A DNA stretch of 64,000 nucleotides from an uncultured Pelagibacteraceae bacterium (GTDB taxonomy: Bacteria > Pseudomonadota > Alphaproteobacteria > Pelagibacterales > Pelagibacteraceae). Where the stretch lies: the NCBI GenBank assembly GCA_902536765.1, contig CACAYM010000004.1, forward strand, positions 62,001-126,000. The letters run 5' to 3'. Position 1 is the first letter of the stretch, and each line of letters begins with the position of its first letter. The notes beneath the pieces are model-generated. The model saw only the letters and a list, made by a program, of their open reading frames with translations, did not search any database and was not told the origin of the DNA. A program made the position numbers and the translations under genes. Positions 8,530 to 18,477 of the stretch are shown here, piece after piece.

Positions 8530-8961
8530 TTCCTCTGCTCTTTTTTGAAATGCATCAGCAATCTTATTCAGACCATATGTAAAAGACTTAGTCATTAATA
8601 TATTTAAAAATTTATTTTTTAGCTCAAAATCTACATCAAAAGATACTTCAGTCATGTTATCTTTTTGATTAAAATACCACCTATTTTCAAGATATTTTAA
8701 TGGACCATCAATATTAGTAACGTAAATTGTGTCCTCTTTTTTATTAAATCTAACATCGCTTTTATACGTATCTTTAAAAATTCCCTTTCCAATAGTTAAA
8801 TCTGCAATAATATAGATATTTTCCCCTTTATCGTTACGTTCATAAACTTTTGAGTTAATACAATAAGGTATGAAATTGGGATACTTGTCTATATCTAAAA
8901 CTAAATCAATTAAATTTTTTTTTTCAATTTGAATTAATCTTTTGACCGATGCTTGGGGCAT
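8512..8961 (-). CDS. ratA: RatA/Coq10 family START-domain protein
   Basis: Polyketide-cyclase/START fold protein of the RatA/Coq10 family, 149 residues. These proteins bind hydrophobic ligands; the mitochondrial homologue Coq10 binds ubiquinone, while E. coli RatA has been described as a ribosome anti-association toxin. The N-terminus [16 protein letters not shown] and the motif [12 protein letters not shown] (24-35) match the family closely, as does the C-terminal amphipathic helix. The start lies 38 bases inside lipA, but the protein has no later methionine and the N-terminal alignment supports the overlap. Function in SAR11 is not established; a ubiquinone-related role seems likelier than toxicity. 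Confidence 0.85.
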   Translation of the reverse strand: MPQASVKRLIQIEKKNLIDLVLDIDKYPNFIPYCINSKVYERNDKGENIYIIADLTIGKGIFKDTYKSDVRFNKKEDTIYVTNIDGPLKYLENRWYFNQKDNMTEVSFDVDFELKNKFLNILMTKSFTYGLNKIADAFQKRAEELFKNT

Positions 8962-9877
8962 TTGTTTTTAAACGTTGGGTTTTTAGTTTTCTAAAATCTT
9001 CATCTGCATGATAAGAGGATCTTGTTAATGGCGTTGAAGATACTAGTAAAAATCCTTTTGATTTTGCAATTTCCCCAAATTCTTTAAATTCATCAGGATG
9101 ATAATATTTTTCGAGTGGATGATGTTTAGGGGAAGGTTGTAAATATTGACCAATTGTTAAAAAATCAACTTTGGCAGATATTAAATCGTCCATAACTTGT
9201 ACAACTTCATCTTTTTTTTCACCTAAACCAATCATTATTCCAGATTTAGTAAATATATTTTTATTTATCTCTTTAGATTTTTTTAAAAGATCTAGAGATG
9301 CAAAGTATCTAGCTCCTGGTCTGACCTTTCTATAAAGGCTAGGCACTGTTTCAATATTATGATTAAATACATCTGGATTAGCCTCAATAACTTTTTTATA
9401 TGACTCGCCTTTTCTAAGAAAATCTGGAGTTAGTACCTCTACTGATGTGTTTGGGTTTAATTTTTTTGTAGCTAAAATTACCTCATAAAAATGATTTGAT
9501 CCACCATCGGGTAAATCATCTCTATCAACGGATGTTATTACTACATGGTTAAGATCTAATTTTTTTACTGCATTTGATATTTTGTATGGTTCAAATGGAT
9601 CGAGCGGCTGTGGTTTTCCAGTGCTAACATCACAAAAAGCACAAGCTCGAGTACAAGTGTCTCCCATTATCATAAAAGTTGCGTGCCTTTTACTCCAACA
9701 TTCAGTTATATTTGGACAATTCGCTTCCTGGCAAACTGTAACTAATTTACTTTTATTAATTAAACTTTTAGTGATAAAAAATTCTTTACTATTAATTATT
9801 TTAGATTTAATCCAATTAGGTTTCCTCTTTATTGGATTAATTGGTTTATTTACTTTTTCTGGGTGTCTAATTTTCAT
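8924..9877 (-). CDS. lipA: Lipoyl synthase
   Basis: Radical-SAM enzyme that inserts two sulfurs into octanoyl groups on lipoyl domains of 2-oxoacid dehydrogenases and the glycine cleavage H protein. The 317 residues carry the auxiliary cluster cysteines C49, C54 and C60 ([12 protein letters not shown]) and the SAM-cluster motif C75-x3-C79-x2-C82 (CTRACAFC). The C-terminal SSYHADED region contains the serine that ligates the auxiliary cluster. It starts 11 bases inside ftsB and ends 38 bases inside ratA, so ftsB-lipA-ratA looks like one transcript. In many alphaproteobacteria pyruvate dehydrogenase genes separate ftsB from lipA; here they do not. Confidence 0.96.
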   Translation of the reverse strand: MKIRHPEKVNKPINPIKRKPNWIKSKIINSKEFFITKSLINKSKLVTVCQEANCPNITECWSKRHATFMIMGDTCTRACAFCDVSTGKPQPLDPFEPYKISNAVKKLDLNHVVITSVDRDDLPDGGSNHFYEVILATKKLNPNTSVEVLTPDFLRKGESYKKVIEANPDVFNHNIETVPSLYRKVRPGARYFASLDLLKKSKEINKNIFTKSGIMIGLGEKKDEVVQVMDDLISAKVDFLTIGQYLQPSPKHHPLEKYYHPDEFKEFGEIAKSKGFLLVSSTPLTRSSYHADEDFRKLKTQRLKTNAPSIGQKINSN

Positions 9878-10175
9878 TGCCTATAACTATATAAGTCGTT
9901 TCCCCCTTTTTACCAAGCATCAATTTGTCCCTTATAAGCATATCTATGTAATCATAATCAAGCCTCTCACTTAAAAGAGTATTTTTTAATTCAATATTTT
10001 TTATCTTTTCAAGCGTTTCTTTTTCTTGGATTTTAAGATTTTCTAAAACTTCCTTTTTTTCAAAATATGCAAATAAACCTCTTTGACCCCCAAAAAGATT
10101 TATTAAGATGTATACAAATAAAATAGTTAAAATAATAATTTTTAGATTTTCTTTGATTTTTAATAAAACACTCAC
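9867..10175 (-). CDS. ftsB: FtsB/DivIC-type septum formation initiator
   Basis: Small bitopic division protein, 102 residues. It has a short cytosolic N-terminus, one membrane helix (about 12-28, [16 protein letters not shown]) and a periplasmic coiled coil (about 35-75, rich in E/K/L). This is the architecture of FtsB, which bridges FtsL and FtsQ at the divisome. The start is a GTG at 10173-10175 that overlaps the enolase TGA (GTGA); no ATG is available upstream of the membrane helix. The eno-ftsB pairing is conserved in proteobacteria and supports the call despite low sequence conservation. Confidence 0.82.
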   Translation of the reverse strand: MSVLLKIKENLKIIILTILFVYILINLFGGQRGLFAYFEKKEVLENLKIQEKETLEKIKNIELKNTLLSERLDYDYIDMLIRDKLMLGKKGETTYIVIGNEN

Positions 10176-11425
10176 AAATAATTCATCCTAGCATTAGACC
10201 CTAAATCTTCCTCGATTCTTATTAATTGATTATATTTTGAAACTCTTTCAGATCTTGACAATGAACCAGTTTTTATTTGATTTGAATTAGTACCTACCGC
10301 AAGGTCTGCAATGAAAGTATCTTCGCTGTCTCCTGATCTATGTGAAATGACGGTTTTATATCCAATATTATTTGCGAATCTAATAACATCTAATGTTTCA
10401 GAAACTGTTCCAATTTGATTGAGTTTAATCAGAATTGAATTGGAAGACTCGTATAAAAAACCTTTTTTAAGTCTCTCCAAATTGGTTACATATAGGTCAT
10501 CACCAACAATTTGTATTTTTTTTGTAGCTTTATTGAATCTACTCCATGCCAACCAATCGTTTTCAAAAAAAGGGTCTTCTATAGACCTAATTTTAAACTT
10601 TTTAATTAATTTGATATACTTATTAATTGTTTGCTCTACATTTAGGTATTTTTTTGAATGAATTGAATATTTCCTGTTTTTATATAATTCATTAGCAGCA
10701 ACATCTAGGCAAATTGATATTTGCTTACCATTTTTAAAGCCGGCTTTTTCAATTGATTTTACTATTAGTCGTAATGCCTCTTCATTGCTTGATATCATTG
10801 GAGCAAATCCACCTTCGTCACCAACAGAAATTGACATTCCTCTATCTGATATAATTTTTTTTAAACACTGTATTACTAAAAAACACATTCTCACAGCCTC
10901 TGAAAAATTTTTTGCTCCATCCGGACGGATCATAAATTCTTGTATTCTTAATTTATTATTTGCATGTACGCCCCCATTAATTATATTCATCATTGGAAAA
11001 GGTAGTTTGAAGTTTTTTTTAATTATAAAATTTTTATAAAGTGGAATTTTTTTAATTTTTGATGAGAGTTTTTTTACAGCCATTGATACAGCTAAAATTG
11101 CATTTGCCCCAATTTTTGTTTTATGTTTAGTGCCGTCTAAATTAATTAAAATTGAATCGATAAGTTCTTGATTATGAACATTTTTATTTAATAATTTTTT
11201 TGATATTTTTGAATTAATGTATTTGACAGGGCCAAAAACACTTTTTCCAAAATATTTTTTATTTTTTTTGTCTCTTTTCTCATGCGCCTCATAAGAACCC
11301 GTTGAAGCACCGGATGGACAAATTGCGCTTGAACTTTTTTCATTGCTGAAAACTTCTGCTTCGATGGTTGGGTTTCCTCTACTATCAAATACCTGCCTTG
11401 CTATAACTCTGGTAATTTTACTCAT
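10172..11425 (-). CDS. eno: Enolase
   Basis: Converts 2-phosphoglycerate to phosphoenolpyruvate in the cytosol; usually also a degradosome partner. The 417 residues start [20 protein letters not shown] and show SGASTGSYEAHEKRD, the catalytic SVGDEGGFAP, metal ligands in IEDPF and GDDLYVTN, and the signature SHRSGDSEDTFIADLAVG with catalytic lysine and histidine regions. The start overlaps the kdsA stop (TAATG) and the end overlaps ftsB. The pyrG-kdsA-eno order is common in alphaproteobacteria. Confidence 0.97.
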   Translation of the reverse strand: MSKITRVIARQVFDSRGNPTIEAEVFSNEKSSSAICPSGASTGSYEAHEKRDKKNKKYFGKSVFGPVKYINSKISKKLLNKNVHNQELIDSILINLDGTKHKTKIGANAILAVSMAVKKLSSKIKKIPLYKNFIIKKNFKLPFPMMNIINGGVHANNKLRIQEFMIRPDGAKNFSEAVRMCFLVIQCLKKIISDRGMSISVGDEGGFAPMISSNEEALRLIVKSIEKAGFKNGKQISICLDVAANELYKNRKYSIHSKKYLNVEQTINKYIKLIKKFKIRSIEDPFFENDWLAWSRFNKATKKIQIVGDDLYVTNLERLKKGFLYESSNSILIKLNQIGTVSETLDVIRFANNIGYKTVISHRSGDSEDTFIADLAVGTNSNQIKTGSLSRSERVSKYNQLIRIEEDLGSNARMNYL

Positions 11426-12249
11426 TAAATTTTTACAAGCTTATCTATTTCATATAATTGATTTAATAATTGTTCTAATTTATTTATTGGTAACATGTTT
11501 GGCCCATCCGAAGGTGCATTATCTGGATCTTGGTGCGTTTCGATAAAAACGCCTGCAACACCAACTGCTACAGCAGCTCTAGCTAAATATTCCACAAATT
11601 CTCTTTGACCACCACTTTTATCACCCATCCCACCGGGTTGTTGTACAGAATGAGTAGCATCAAATATTACAGGATATCCAAGTTTAGACATTATCGGTAA
11701 TGATCTCATATCTGATACTAGAGTATTATAACCAAAGCTTGCTCCTCTCTCTGTAACCAAAATATTACTATTTCCAGATTCAGAAATTTTTTTTGTCACA
11801 TTTGCCATATCCCATGGTGCTAAAAATTGACCTTTTTTAACATTGATTATTTTATTTGTTTTTGCAGCAGCAATTAATAAGTCTGTTTGTCTACAAAGAA
11901 ATGCTGGAATCTGCAAAATATCTACATGATTTGATACAGCCAAGCATTGCTCCTCGTTATGAATATCCGTTAAAACAGGAACTTTTAAATCATTTTTAAT
12001 TTTATCAAAAACCGGTAAAGACTTTTCTAACCCGGCACCTCTTTTACCTTTTATACTTGTTCGATTGGCTTTATCAAACGACGTTTTATAAATAAAACCA
12101 ATACTAAATTTATCTGCTATTTCTTTTATTTTTCCAGCCATATCCATTGAATGTTGTTCGGACTCCAATTGGCATGGACCCGCAATTAAAGTGAATGTAT
12201 CTTTATTTGAAATTTTAATTCCATTACAATTAATTATTTTATTTTCCAT
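11425..12249 (-). CDS. kdsA: KDO-8-phosphate synthase
   Basis: Condenses arabinose-5-phosphate with phosphoenolpyruvate to 3-deoxy-D-manno-octulosonate-8-phosphate, the first committed precursor of the KDO core sugar of lipopolysaccharide. The 274 residues fit the DAHP-synthase-like TIM barrel: [11 protein letters not shown] (16-26), [26 protein letters not shown], and [12 protein letters not shown]. It begins at the pyrG stop and overlaps eno by one base; PEP made by enolase is its substrate, so the pairing is metabolically sensible. It fits with the lipid A genes at 22-26 kb in showing that this cell keeps a KDO-lipid A pathway. Confidence 0.96.
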   Translation of the reverse strand: MENKIINCNGIKISNKDTFTLIAGPCQLESEQHSMDMAGKIKEIADKFSIGFIYKTSFDKANRTSIKGKRGAGLEKSLPVFDKIKNDLKVPVLTDIHNEEQCLAVSNHVDILQIPAFLCRQTDLLIAAAKTNKIINVKKGQFLAPWDMANVTKKISESGNSNILVTERGASFGYNTLVSDMRSLPIMSKLGYPVIFDATHSVQQPGGMGDKSGGQREFVEYLARAAVAVGVAGVFIETHQDPDNAPSDGPNMLPINKLEQLLNQLYEIDKLVKI

Positions 12250-13862
12250 TATTTTGATTTAGCAGCCTTAATAAAGGAAGAGAATAAAGGATGAGGGTTT
12301 AAAGGTCTAGATTTAAATTCTGGATGAAACTGAACACCGATAAACCATGGGTGATTCTTTAATTCGATTATTTCAGGTAAATTATTGTTTGGTGACATTC
12401 CAGAAAAAATCATACCATTGGTCTCAAACTTACTTTGCAAATGTTTATTAACCTCATATCTATGCCTGTGTCTTTCTTTAATATTAGTTGAATTGTATAT
12501 TTTTTTTACTAGGGAATTATGTCTTAATTTTGCTTCATAAAGACCTAGTCTCATAGTACCACCTAATTCTTTATTAGTACCTTTAATTATTTTCCCATCT
12601 TTATCCCATTCATTCATCAGACCAATAACTGGAAAGCATTTTTTATCTAACTCGGATGATCCTGCATGCTTAATATTCAGTTTATTTCTAGCAAATTCAA
12701 TAACAGCCATTTGCATACCAAAACATATTCCAAAGAAAGGAATTTTATTTCTTCTAGCAAAATTAATTGCTGCTATTTTGCCCTCTGTACCCCTTTTTCC
12801 AAAACCACCTGGTATTAGAATACCTGACACATTTTTAAGTAATTTCTTAACATCTTGTTTCTTTAAATTATCAGACTCAATTCTTAGTAGGTTTACTTTT
12901 ACTTTATTAAAAATTCCACCATGAATTAAGGCTTCATCTAAAGATTTATAAGCATCTTTTAAATTAACGTATTTTCCAATAATCGCTATGTTCACCTGTT
13001 TTTTTGAATTTAAAACAGTATCGGTTATTTTTTTCCACGGTGTTAAATTTGCATTTTTTTTTGGTCTAATATTAAAATATTTTAAAACTTGTCTATTTAA
13101 TTTTTCTTTGTGAAAACTTATTGGTGCTTCATAAATTGTTCTTACATCAACAGTTTCAATAACATTATCTATTGGTACATTGCAAAATAAAGATATTTTT
13201 TTTCTTTGGTCTATCGGAATTGATTTTTGTGATCTACATATCACTATATCTGGTTGAATACCCAAACTTCTAAGCTCCTTAACTGAATGTTGCGTTGGTT
13301 TAGTTTTAATTTCATCAGATGATTTTAAAAAAGGAACAAGTGTCAGATGTATAAATAAACTTCTTTTTTTTCCTACATCATTTGCAAATTGTCTTATGGC
13401 TTCGACAAAAGGTAAACTCTCAATATCCCCTACGGTTCCACCTATTTCGCAAATTACAAAATCTTCATTAGTTATATCACCTTTAATAAATTCTTTAATT
13501 CTATCAGTTACATGAGGTATCACTTGTACAGTTTTACCTAGGTACTTACCTGTTCTTTCTTTTTTAATTATATCGCTGTAAATTTTTCCTGTAGTTATAT
13601 TGTCTGTTTTTTTTGCAGAAATATTTGAGAATCTTTCGTAATGGCCTAAATCTAAATCTGTCTCTGCGCCATCGTCGGTGACAAAAACTTCACCATGTTG
13701 AAATGGGCTCATCGTACCAGGATCTACATTTAAGTAAGGATCCATTTTTCTCAGTCTTACCCTGTAGCCTTGAGATTTAAGCAAATAAGCTAGTGATGCT
13801 GAAGATAAACCTTTGCCTAAAGATGAAACCACGCCGCCAGTAACGAATATATATCGCGCCAT
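12249..13862 (-). CDS. pyrG: CTP synthase
   Basis: Glutamine-dependent amination of UTP to CTP. The synthetase domain (1 to about 270) has the P-loop-like [14 protein letters not shown] (11-24) and the [17 protein letters not shown] region. The glutamine amidotransferase domain (about 290-537) has nucleophile C380 in GICFGMQ and H513/E515 in FHPEF. Length 537 is normal. It is followed at one-base overlap by kdsA. CTP is also consumed by KdsB, IspD and CdsA, the last two encoded in this window. Confidence 0.97.
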   Translation of the reverse strand: MARYIFVTGGVVSSLGKGLSSASLAYLLKSQGYRVRLRKMDPYLNVDPGTMSPFQHGEVFVTDDGAETDLDLGHYERFSNISAKKTDNITTGKIYSDIIKKERTGKYLGKTVQVIPHVTDRIKEFIKGDITNEDFVICEIGGTVGDIESLPFVEAIRQFANDVGKKRSLFIHLTLVPFLKSSDEIKTKPTQHSVKELRSLGIQPDIVICRSQKSIPIDQRKKISLFCNVPIDNVIETVDVRTIYEAPISFHKEKLNRQVLKYFNIRPKKNANLTPWKKITDTVLNSKKQVNIAIIGKYVNLKDAYKSLDEALIHGGIFNKVKVNLLRIESDNLKKQDVKKLLKNVSGILIPGGFGKRGTEGKIAAINFARRNKIPFFGICFGMQMAVIEFARNKLNIKHAGSSELDKKCFPVIGLMNEWDKDGKIIKGTNKELGGTMRLGLYEAKLRHNSLVKKIYNSTNIKERHRHRYEVNKHLQSKFETNGMIFSGMSPNNNLPEIIELKNHPWFIGVQFHPEFKSRPLNPHPLFSSFIKAAKSK

Positions 13863-13902
13863 GGAATTATGTTATAGCGAATTATTTTAAAAATGAAAAT
13901 AC

Positions 13903-14205
13903 TTAATTGTTATTTTCAGGAATTTTTGGAACTTCTTCAGAATTTTGCTCTATTTTATCAATCACTGAAGACTCTGTCTCAAGATCGCCCCTAGATATGA
14001 TTGTTAATGAAAGACTACAAATTATAAATAAAGTAGCAATAATGGCAGTTGCTTTTGTCATAAAATCACCTGCTGTTCTAGAAAACATAAAACTTTCTTG
14101 AGAAACACCAATGCCTAGCGCTCCACCCTCAGATTTCTGCAATAAAATGATTATTACCAATATTACTGCTAAAATCACATTTGCCACTAATAGAATATTT
14201 TCCAT
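13903..14205 (-). CDS. secG: SecG preprotein translocase subunit
   Basis: Small inner-membrane accessory subunit of SecYEG, 100 residues. The first helix is at about 3-22, followed by the conserved LLQKSEGGALGIG (21-33), a second helix at about 51-70, and an acidic C-terminal tail ending EVPKIPENNN. It lies five bases downstream of tpiA. The tpiA-secG-pyrG order is standard in alphaproteobacteria and supports the call. Confidence 0.93.
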   Translation of the reverse strand: MENILLVANVILAVILVIIILLQKSEGGALGIGVSQESFMFSRTAGDFMTKATAIIATLFIICSLSLTIISRGDLETESSVIDKIEQNSEEVPKIPENNN

Positions 14206-14210
14206 GGGAA

Positions 14211-14966
14211 TTAATTAAACGTTTTTTTTATTATATCAATAAATATATTGCTATTTTGAGATGCGCCACCTACTAAAAATCCATCTAGATTTGTTATATT
14301 TTTTAAAAGATTTACGTTCTTTTGATTAACAGATCCACCGTATATAACTTTTGGATTCTTATATTTCATTTTATTGCTTAGAAATAATTTTATTATCCTC
14401 GTGGTATTTTCTAAGTCTTGTATTTTTGGAATCATACCTGAACCTATAGACCAAACTGGCTCATAGGCAATTATTATGTTTTTTTTATTTTTTATTTTTT
14501 TAAGACCTTTGCTAATCTGATTTAGTAAGGTTTTTTTTGTTAATTTTTTCTTTTTTTGTCCATATGTTTCGCCAATACAAAAAATTACTTTTAAATTGTT
14601 TTGAAGAGCAGAGATAATTTTTCTATTGATAATATTATCGGTTTCACCTTTAGCTCTTTTTTCAGAGTGTCCTAATATAACGTATTCACATTTTAAAGAT
14701 TTTATCATCATTGCATTTATAGATCCAGTAGGTGGTCCATAGTTAGACCCAAAGTTACAATTTTGTGCTCCGGTCTTAATAGTAGTATTTTTCAATTTTT
14801 GTATAAAAGGATGTATCAATGTGAAGGGAGGACAGTAAATGATTTTTAAATTTTTCGCTTTTTTATTTTTTTTCTTGAATTTTATAACTTTATTTAATGA
14901 ATTAACGCTATTTAAATGACCAAACATTTTCCAATTTGCAACAAAATATCTTAATTTATTTGTCAT
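14211..14966 (-). CDS. tpiA: Triosephosphate isomerase
   Basis: Interconverts dihydroxyacetone phosphate and glyceraldehyde 3-phosphate. The 251-residue TIM barrel has substrate-binding N11 and K13 (NWKMFG), the electrophile H100 (ILGHSEKR), catalytic base E169 (IAYEPVWSIGSG), and phosphate-binding IYGGSVNQKN and GFLVGGAS. It is the first gene of a minus-strand run tpiA-secG-pyrG-kdsA-eno-ftsB-lipA-ratA and is divergent from the PpiD-like gene across 57 bases. Confidence 0.96.
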   Translation of the reverse strand: MTNKLRYFVANWKMFGHLNSVNSLNKVIKFKKKNKKAKNLKIIYCPPFTLIHPFIQKLKNTTIKTGAQNCNFGSNYGPPTGSINAMMIKSLKCEYVILGHSEKRAKGETDNIINRKIISALQNNLKVIFCIGETYGQKKKKLTKKTLLNQISKGLKKIKNKKNIIIAYEPVWSIGSGMIPKIQDLENTTRIIKLFLSNKMKYKNPKVIYGGSVNQKNVNLLKNITNLDGFLVGGASQNSNIFIDIIKKTFN

Positions 14967-15023
14967 ATTTAATTATTTAATCTATAGGTTTGTCGTTTAT
15001 AGTTCAATAATTTAAAAAAAACG

Positions 15024-16451
15024 ATGTTAAATAGTATTAGAAATTTTTCAAAAACGATAACTGCAAAAATATTCTTATTTATAGTTGCAGTGCCTTTTGT
15101 CTTTTGGGGTATGGGTGATGTATTTACGAGTGGAAATACAAATTCTTTAGCAAAAATAAATAATGAAAATATATCCACAGAGGATTTTATTAACCATATA
15201 AATGAATTGAATATTAATCAAAACTTAATAAAGGATAGATTAGAAGACAATATTCTGGAGGAAGTTCTTAGCAGATTAATATCAAAAAAATTGATTGAAC
15301 TTGAAATAAAAGAAGCAAATTTAATTATATCTGACAAAATTCTAGCAAAAAAAATAAAAGCAAACTCAAATTTTTTAGATGAAAATTTAAATTTTTCTAG
15401 AACAAAATATGAAAAATTTTTACTATCAAACAATTTAACAGCAAGTCAGTTCGAGAAAAATTTTAAGGAAAATGAGTTTCAGGAAGAACTATTTAATTAT
15501 TTGGGTGGGGGAATTAAATCACCCAATTTTTTGATAAATAATTCTTATGAGGAAGAGACAAAAAAAGTTGATATAGAATTTATAAATCTTGAAAAAATTT
15601 ATACAAAAAAAGAAAATATTAAAAATGAGGATATTCAAAAATACATAAATGAAAATAAGGAAAAACTCAAAAAAAATTATATAGATTTTTCTTATTCAAA
15701 AGTATCCCCTAAAGATTTGATTGGGCTAGACGAATATAATAATGAATTTTTTACAAAAATAGATGAAATTGAAACCAAATTATTAAACAATGTAAGTTTT
15801 AAAGAAATAATTCAAACATATAATTTAAAAAGCATATCAAAAAACAAGTTTACTCCAAAATCTGATAAAGAAACAATAGAAACTAAAATTTATAATCTTA
15901 GAAACAACGCAATGACTGGTGTAATTGATGAAAGTGATTTTTTTATAGTTTATGAAATTTCAAATATTGAAAATAAAATTCCAAGATTAGATGATGATAA
16001 CTTTGAAAAGGAGATTAGACAATTTATATATAACAAAAATAAATTTGAATTTAATAAACGAATTTTAAAAAAAATTACCGATAATAATTTTTTTGACAGT
16101 GATTTTAATAAATTAGTCTCTGAAAATAATAAAATTGAGAAATTATTAATTAAATCAAAGAATGATGTAGAAAAATTTAGCTCAGAATCACTTGAGGTCA
16201 TTTATTCACTTCCAATTAAAAGTTTTGTATTAGTTGCTGATAGTGAGAAAAATGTTTATCTAGTAAAAATCTTAAATCATACAATTGATCAAATGGTTGA
16301 TAATATGGAACTAAAGAATATTTATTATATTGAAGCAAATAATTTATTAAAAAATAAAATATTTCAATCTTATGATGTTTATTTAAATTCTAAATATACA
16401 ATCAAAATAAATGAAAAAACTCTAGAAAGAGTAAAAAACTATTTTAGATAA
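15024..16451 (+). CDS. ppiD: PpiD/SurA-N-like periplasmic chaperone, parvulin motif not seen
   Basis: Membrane-anchored periplasmic folding factor resembling PpiD. The 475 residues comprise a short cytosolic start (MLNSIRNFSKTITAK), one membrane helix (about 16-32), a SurA_N-type helical region (about 45-190) with the PpiD-like stretch NNLTASQFEKNF, and a C-terminal helical part. PpiD is usually about 600 residues; the middle domain here is short and lacks the GGDLG-type parvulin signature, so isomerase activity is doubtful and a chaperone role more likely. Its stop overlaps the trpE start (TAATG). The ppiD-like-trpE arrangement is known from alphaproteobacteria and supports orthology. Confidence 0.78.
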   Translation: MLNSIRNFSKTITAKIFLFIVAVPFVFWGMGDVFTSGNTNSLAKINNENISTEDFINHINELNINQNLIKDRLEDNILEEVLSRLISKKLIELEIKEANLIISDKILAKKIKANSNFLDENLNFSRTKYEKFLLSNNLTASQFEKNFKENEFQEELFNYLGGGIKSPNFLINNSYEEETKKVDIEFINLEKIYTKKENIKNEDIQKYINENKEKLKKNYIDFSYSKVSPKDLIGLDEYNNEFFTKIDEIETKLLNNVSFKEIIQTYNLKSISKNKFTPKSDKETIETKIYNLRNNAMTGVIDESDFFIVYEISNIENKIPRLDDDNFEKEIRQFIYNKNKFEFNKRILKKITDNNFFDSDFNKLVSENNKIEKLLIKSKNDVEKFSSESLEVIYSLPIKSFVLVADSEKNVYLVKILNHTIDQMVDNMELKNIYYIEANNLLKNKIFQSYDVYLNSKYTIKINEKTLERVKNYFR

Positions 16452-17905
16452 TGTTAAACAGAAGCTATAGCCAATTTAAGTTTCAACATCAAAATAAGAC
16501 AAACCAAGTATTATATTTAGAAAAAAAATTAAATGATAATAATCAAATATTAAATCTTATTGACAATTTTTTAAATGAAGAGAATAGTTTTATATTTGAG
16601 TCAGTTGAGAAAGGAGCAAAAGGTAGATACACAATTTTTGGGAAAAAACCTGATAAAATTTGGGAATTTAATAATAATAAATCTTTTAGAATTCATAATA
16701 AAAAAAAAATTCCTATAAAAGGAGAACCAAAAAAAATTATTGAAAATATTTTAGAAAATTTTAAATTTAAAACTCCGACAAATCTTCCTCCAATTTGTTC
16801 ATTAATATCTGGATATTTTTCGTATGATACAATCAGATATATAGAAAAAATTCCAAATAACTGTAAAGACGATTTAAAAATGCCCGATGTAAGACTTTTA
16901 AGACCAACAGTATTAATAATTCACGATAATCTAAAAAAGAAAATTTTTTACATAGTTAATGTATTCAAAGACCAAAGTATTCAAAATTATAAAAAAAAGT
17001 ACGATGATATTAAAAAACAAATAAACTTTATGACTCGCCAATCTAAATTAAGTTTAAATATCACAAATAGTTCAAAAAATGAGAAAAAAATAAAAGTAAA
17101 ATCTAATACATCTAAATCTCAGTATTTAAATATGGTTAAAAAAGCTAAAAAATTTATTAAGATTGGAGATATTTTTCAAGTTGTCCTAAGTCAGAGATTT
17201 GAGGCAAAACTTACAAAAAAACCAATAGATATTTACAAAAAACTTAGAATATCAAATCCTTCACCATTTATGTTTTTTTTTAACTTTAATGACTTTCAAA
17301 TTATAGGTGCTAGCCCCGAAATTTTAGTTAGATTACGCAAAAACATTATTACTATAAGACCAATTGCTGGAACTCGCCCTAGAGGAAAAACAAAGAAAAA
17401 AGATAATTTTTATAAAAAAGATCTTCTGAAAGATAAAAAAGAGCTTGCAGAGCACTTAATGCTTTTAGATTTAGGAAGAAATGATGTTGGAAAAGTAGCC
17501 AAAATAAATAGTGTGAAAGTCACAGAAAAATTTTTAATAGAAAAATATTCTCATGTTATGCATATTGTTTCAAATGTAGAGGGGATACATAATAAAAGAC
17601 TCTCTAAATTAAATTCTCTGTTAGCCGGTTTTCCAGCTGGAACAGTTTCAGGTGCTCCAAAAATCAGGGCAATGGAAATTATTGATAAGTTAGAAAAATC
17701 AAAAAGAAAAGTATACGCGGGCGGTATTGGATATTTTTCTTCAAATGGTGATTTTGATACATGTATAGCTTTAAGAACAGCTGTAACGAAGAAAGATAAA
17801 TTTTATGTTCAAGCAGGCGCAGGTATAGTTGCCGACAGTAAACCTAATAATGAATATGAGGAAACGGTAAATAAAGCAAAAGCATTAATTAGCGCATTAA
17901 AATAA
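16451..17905 (+). CDS. trpE: Anthranilate synthase component I
   Basis: Chorismate-utilising subunit making anthranilate, the first step of tryptophan synthesis. The 484 residues have the feedback-site motif FESVEKGAKGRYT near residue 50, and the catalytic set PIAGTRPRGK, LAEHLMLLDLGRNDVGK, FPAGTVSGAPKIRAMEI and YAGGIGYFS. Start and stop codons overlap those of the ppiD-like gene and trpG, so no leader-peptide attenuator can precede trpE. Control may be mainly through feedback inhibition of the enzyme or through the promoter upstream of the chaperone gene. Confidence 0.96.
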   Translation: MLNRSYSQFKFQHQNKTNQVLYLEKKLNDNNQILNLIDNFLNEENSFIFESVEKGAKGRYTIFGKKPDKIWEFNNNKSFRIHNKKKIPIKGEPKKIIENILENFKFKTPTNLPPICSLISGYFSYDTIRYIEKIPNNCKDDLKMPDVRLLRPTVLIIHDNLKKKIFYIVNVFKDQSIQNYKKKYDDIKKQINFMTRQSKLSLNITNSSKNEKKIKVKSNTSKSQYLNMVKKAKKFIKIGDIFQVVLSQRFEAKLTKKPIDIYKKLRISNPSPFMFFFNFNDFQIIGASPEILVRLRKNIITIRPIAGTRPRGKTKKKDNFYKKDLLKDKKELAEHLMLLDLGRNDVGKVAKINSVKVTEKFLIEKYSHVMHIVSNVEGIHNKRLSKLNSLLAGFPAGTVSGAPKIRAMEIIDKLEKSKRKVYAGGIGYFSSNGDFDTCIALRTAVTKKDKFYVQAGAGIVADSKPNNEYEETVNKAKALISALK

Positions 17906-18477
17906 TGAAAATAATATTAATAGATAATTATGACAGTTTCACGTTTAACTTATTTCATTATTTATCCTCGTTGAAAATTAATGTTGATGTGATTAGAAAT
18001 GACAAGATTAATGCAAATCAAATTATTAAAAAAAAATATGATGGTATAGTAATTTCACCTGGCCCCGGCAATCCAAACCAAGCTGGAAATTGCATTAATA
18101 TTGTAAAATCTCTTTATAAGAAACTTCCAATATTTGGTGTATGTTTGGGTCATCAAATAATTGGCCAAGTTTTTGGGTCAAAAATAATTCAAGCAAAAGA
18201 ACTTATGCATGGAAAAACAAGTGAAATATTATCAAATAAAATAGGTGTTTTAAAAAATCTACCTAGAAAATTTGAAGCTACTAGATATCATAGTTTAATA
18301 ATTGACAAAAAAACCTTATCAAAAGACCTTTTAATCACTGCAGAAACTAAAGATGGTCTCATAATGGGAATTAAACATAAAAAATATAATGTGCAAGGTG
18401 TACAATTCCATCCAGAAAGTATTAAAACTAAATTAGGAATTAAAATTTTAAAAAATTTTGTTAATTTTAAAAAATAA
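17905..18477 (+). CDS. trpG: Anthranilate synthase component II (glutamine amidotransferase)
   Basis: Supplies ammonia from glutamine to TrpE. The 190-residue class I amidotransferase has the oxyanion motif SPGPGNP (51-57), nucleophile C80 in GVCLGHQ, and H169/E171 in FHPES. The PabA/TrpG family cannot be fully separated by sequence alone, so it could also serve PabB for folate synthesis, but its place between trpE and trpD makes tryptophan synthesis its main role. The start overlaps trpE and the stop overlaps trpD, both as TAATG. Confidence 0.95.
   Translation: MKIILIDNYDSFTFNLFHYLSSLKINVDVIRNDKINANQIIKKKYDGIVISPGPGNPNQAGNCINIVKSLYKKLPIFGVCLGHQIIGQVFGSKIIQAKELMHGKTSEILSNKIGVLKNLPRKFEATRYHSLIIDKKTLSKDLLITAETKDGLIMGIKHKKYNVQGVQFHPESIKTKLGIKILKNFVNFKK

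Noticed and set aside
11188-11388. Minus-strand frame of 66 codons within eno
   Set aside because: It is out of frame with enolase, begins inside conserved enolase sequence and shows no independent signal.
13863-13902. Possible terminator between secG and pyrG
   Set aside because: No stem of useful stability or T tract could be found in the 40 bases.
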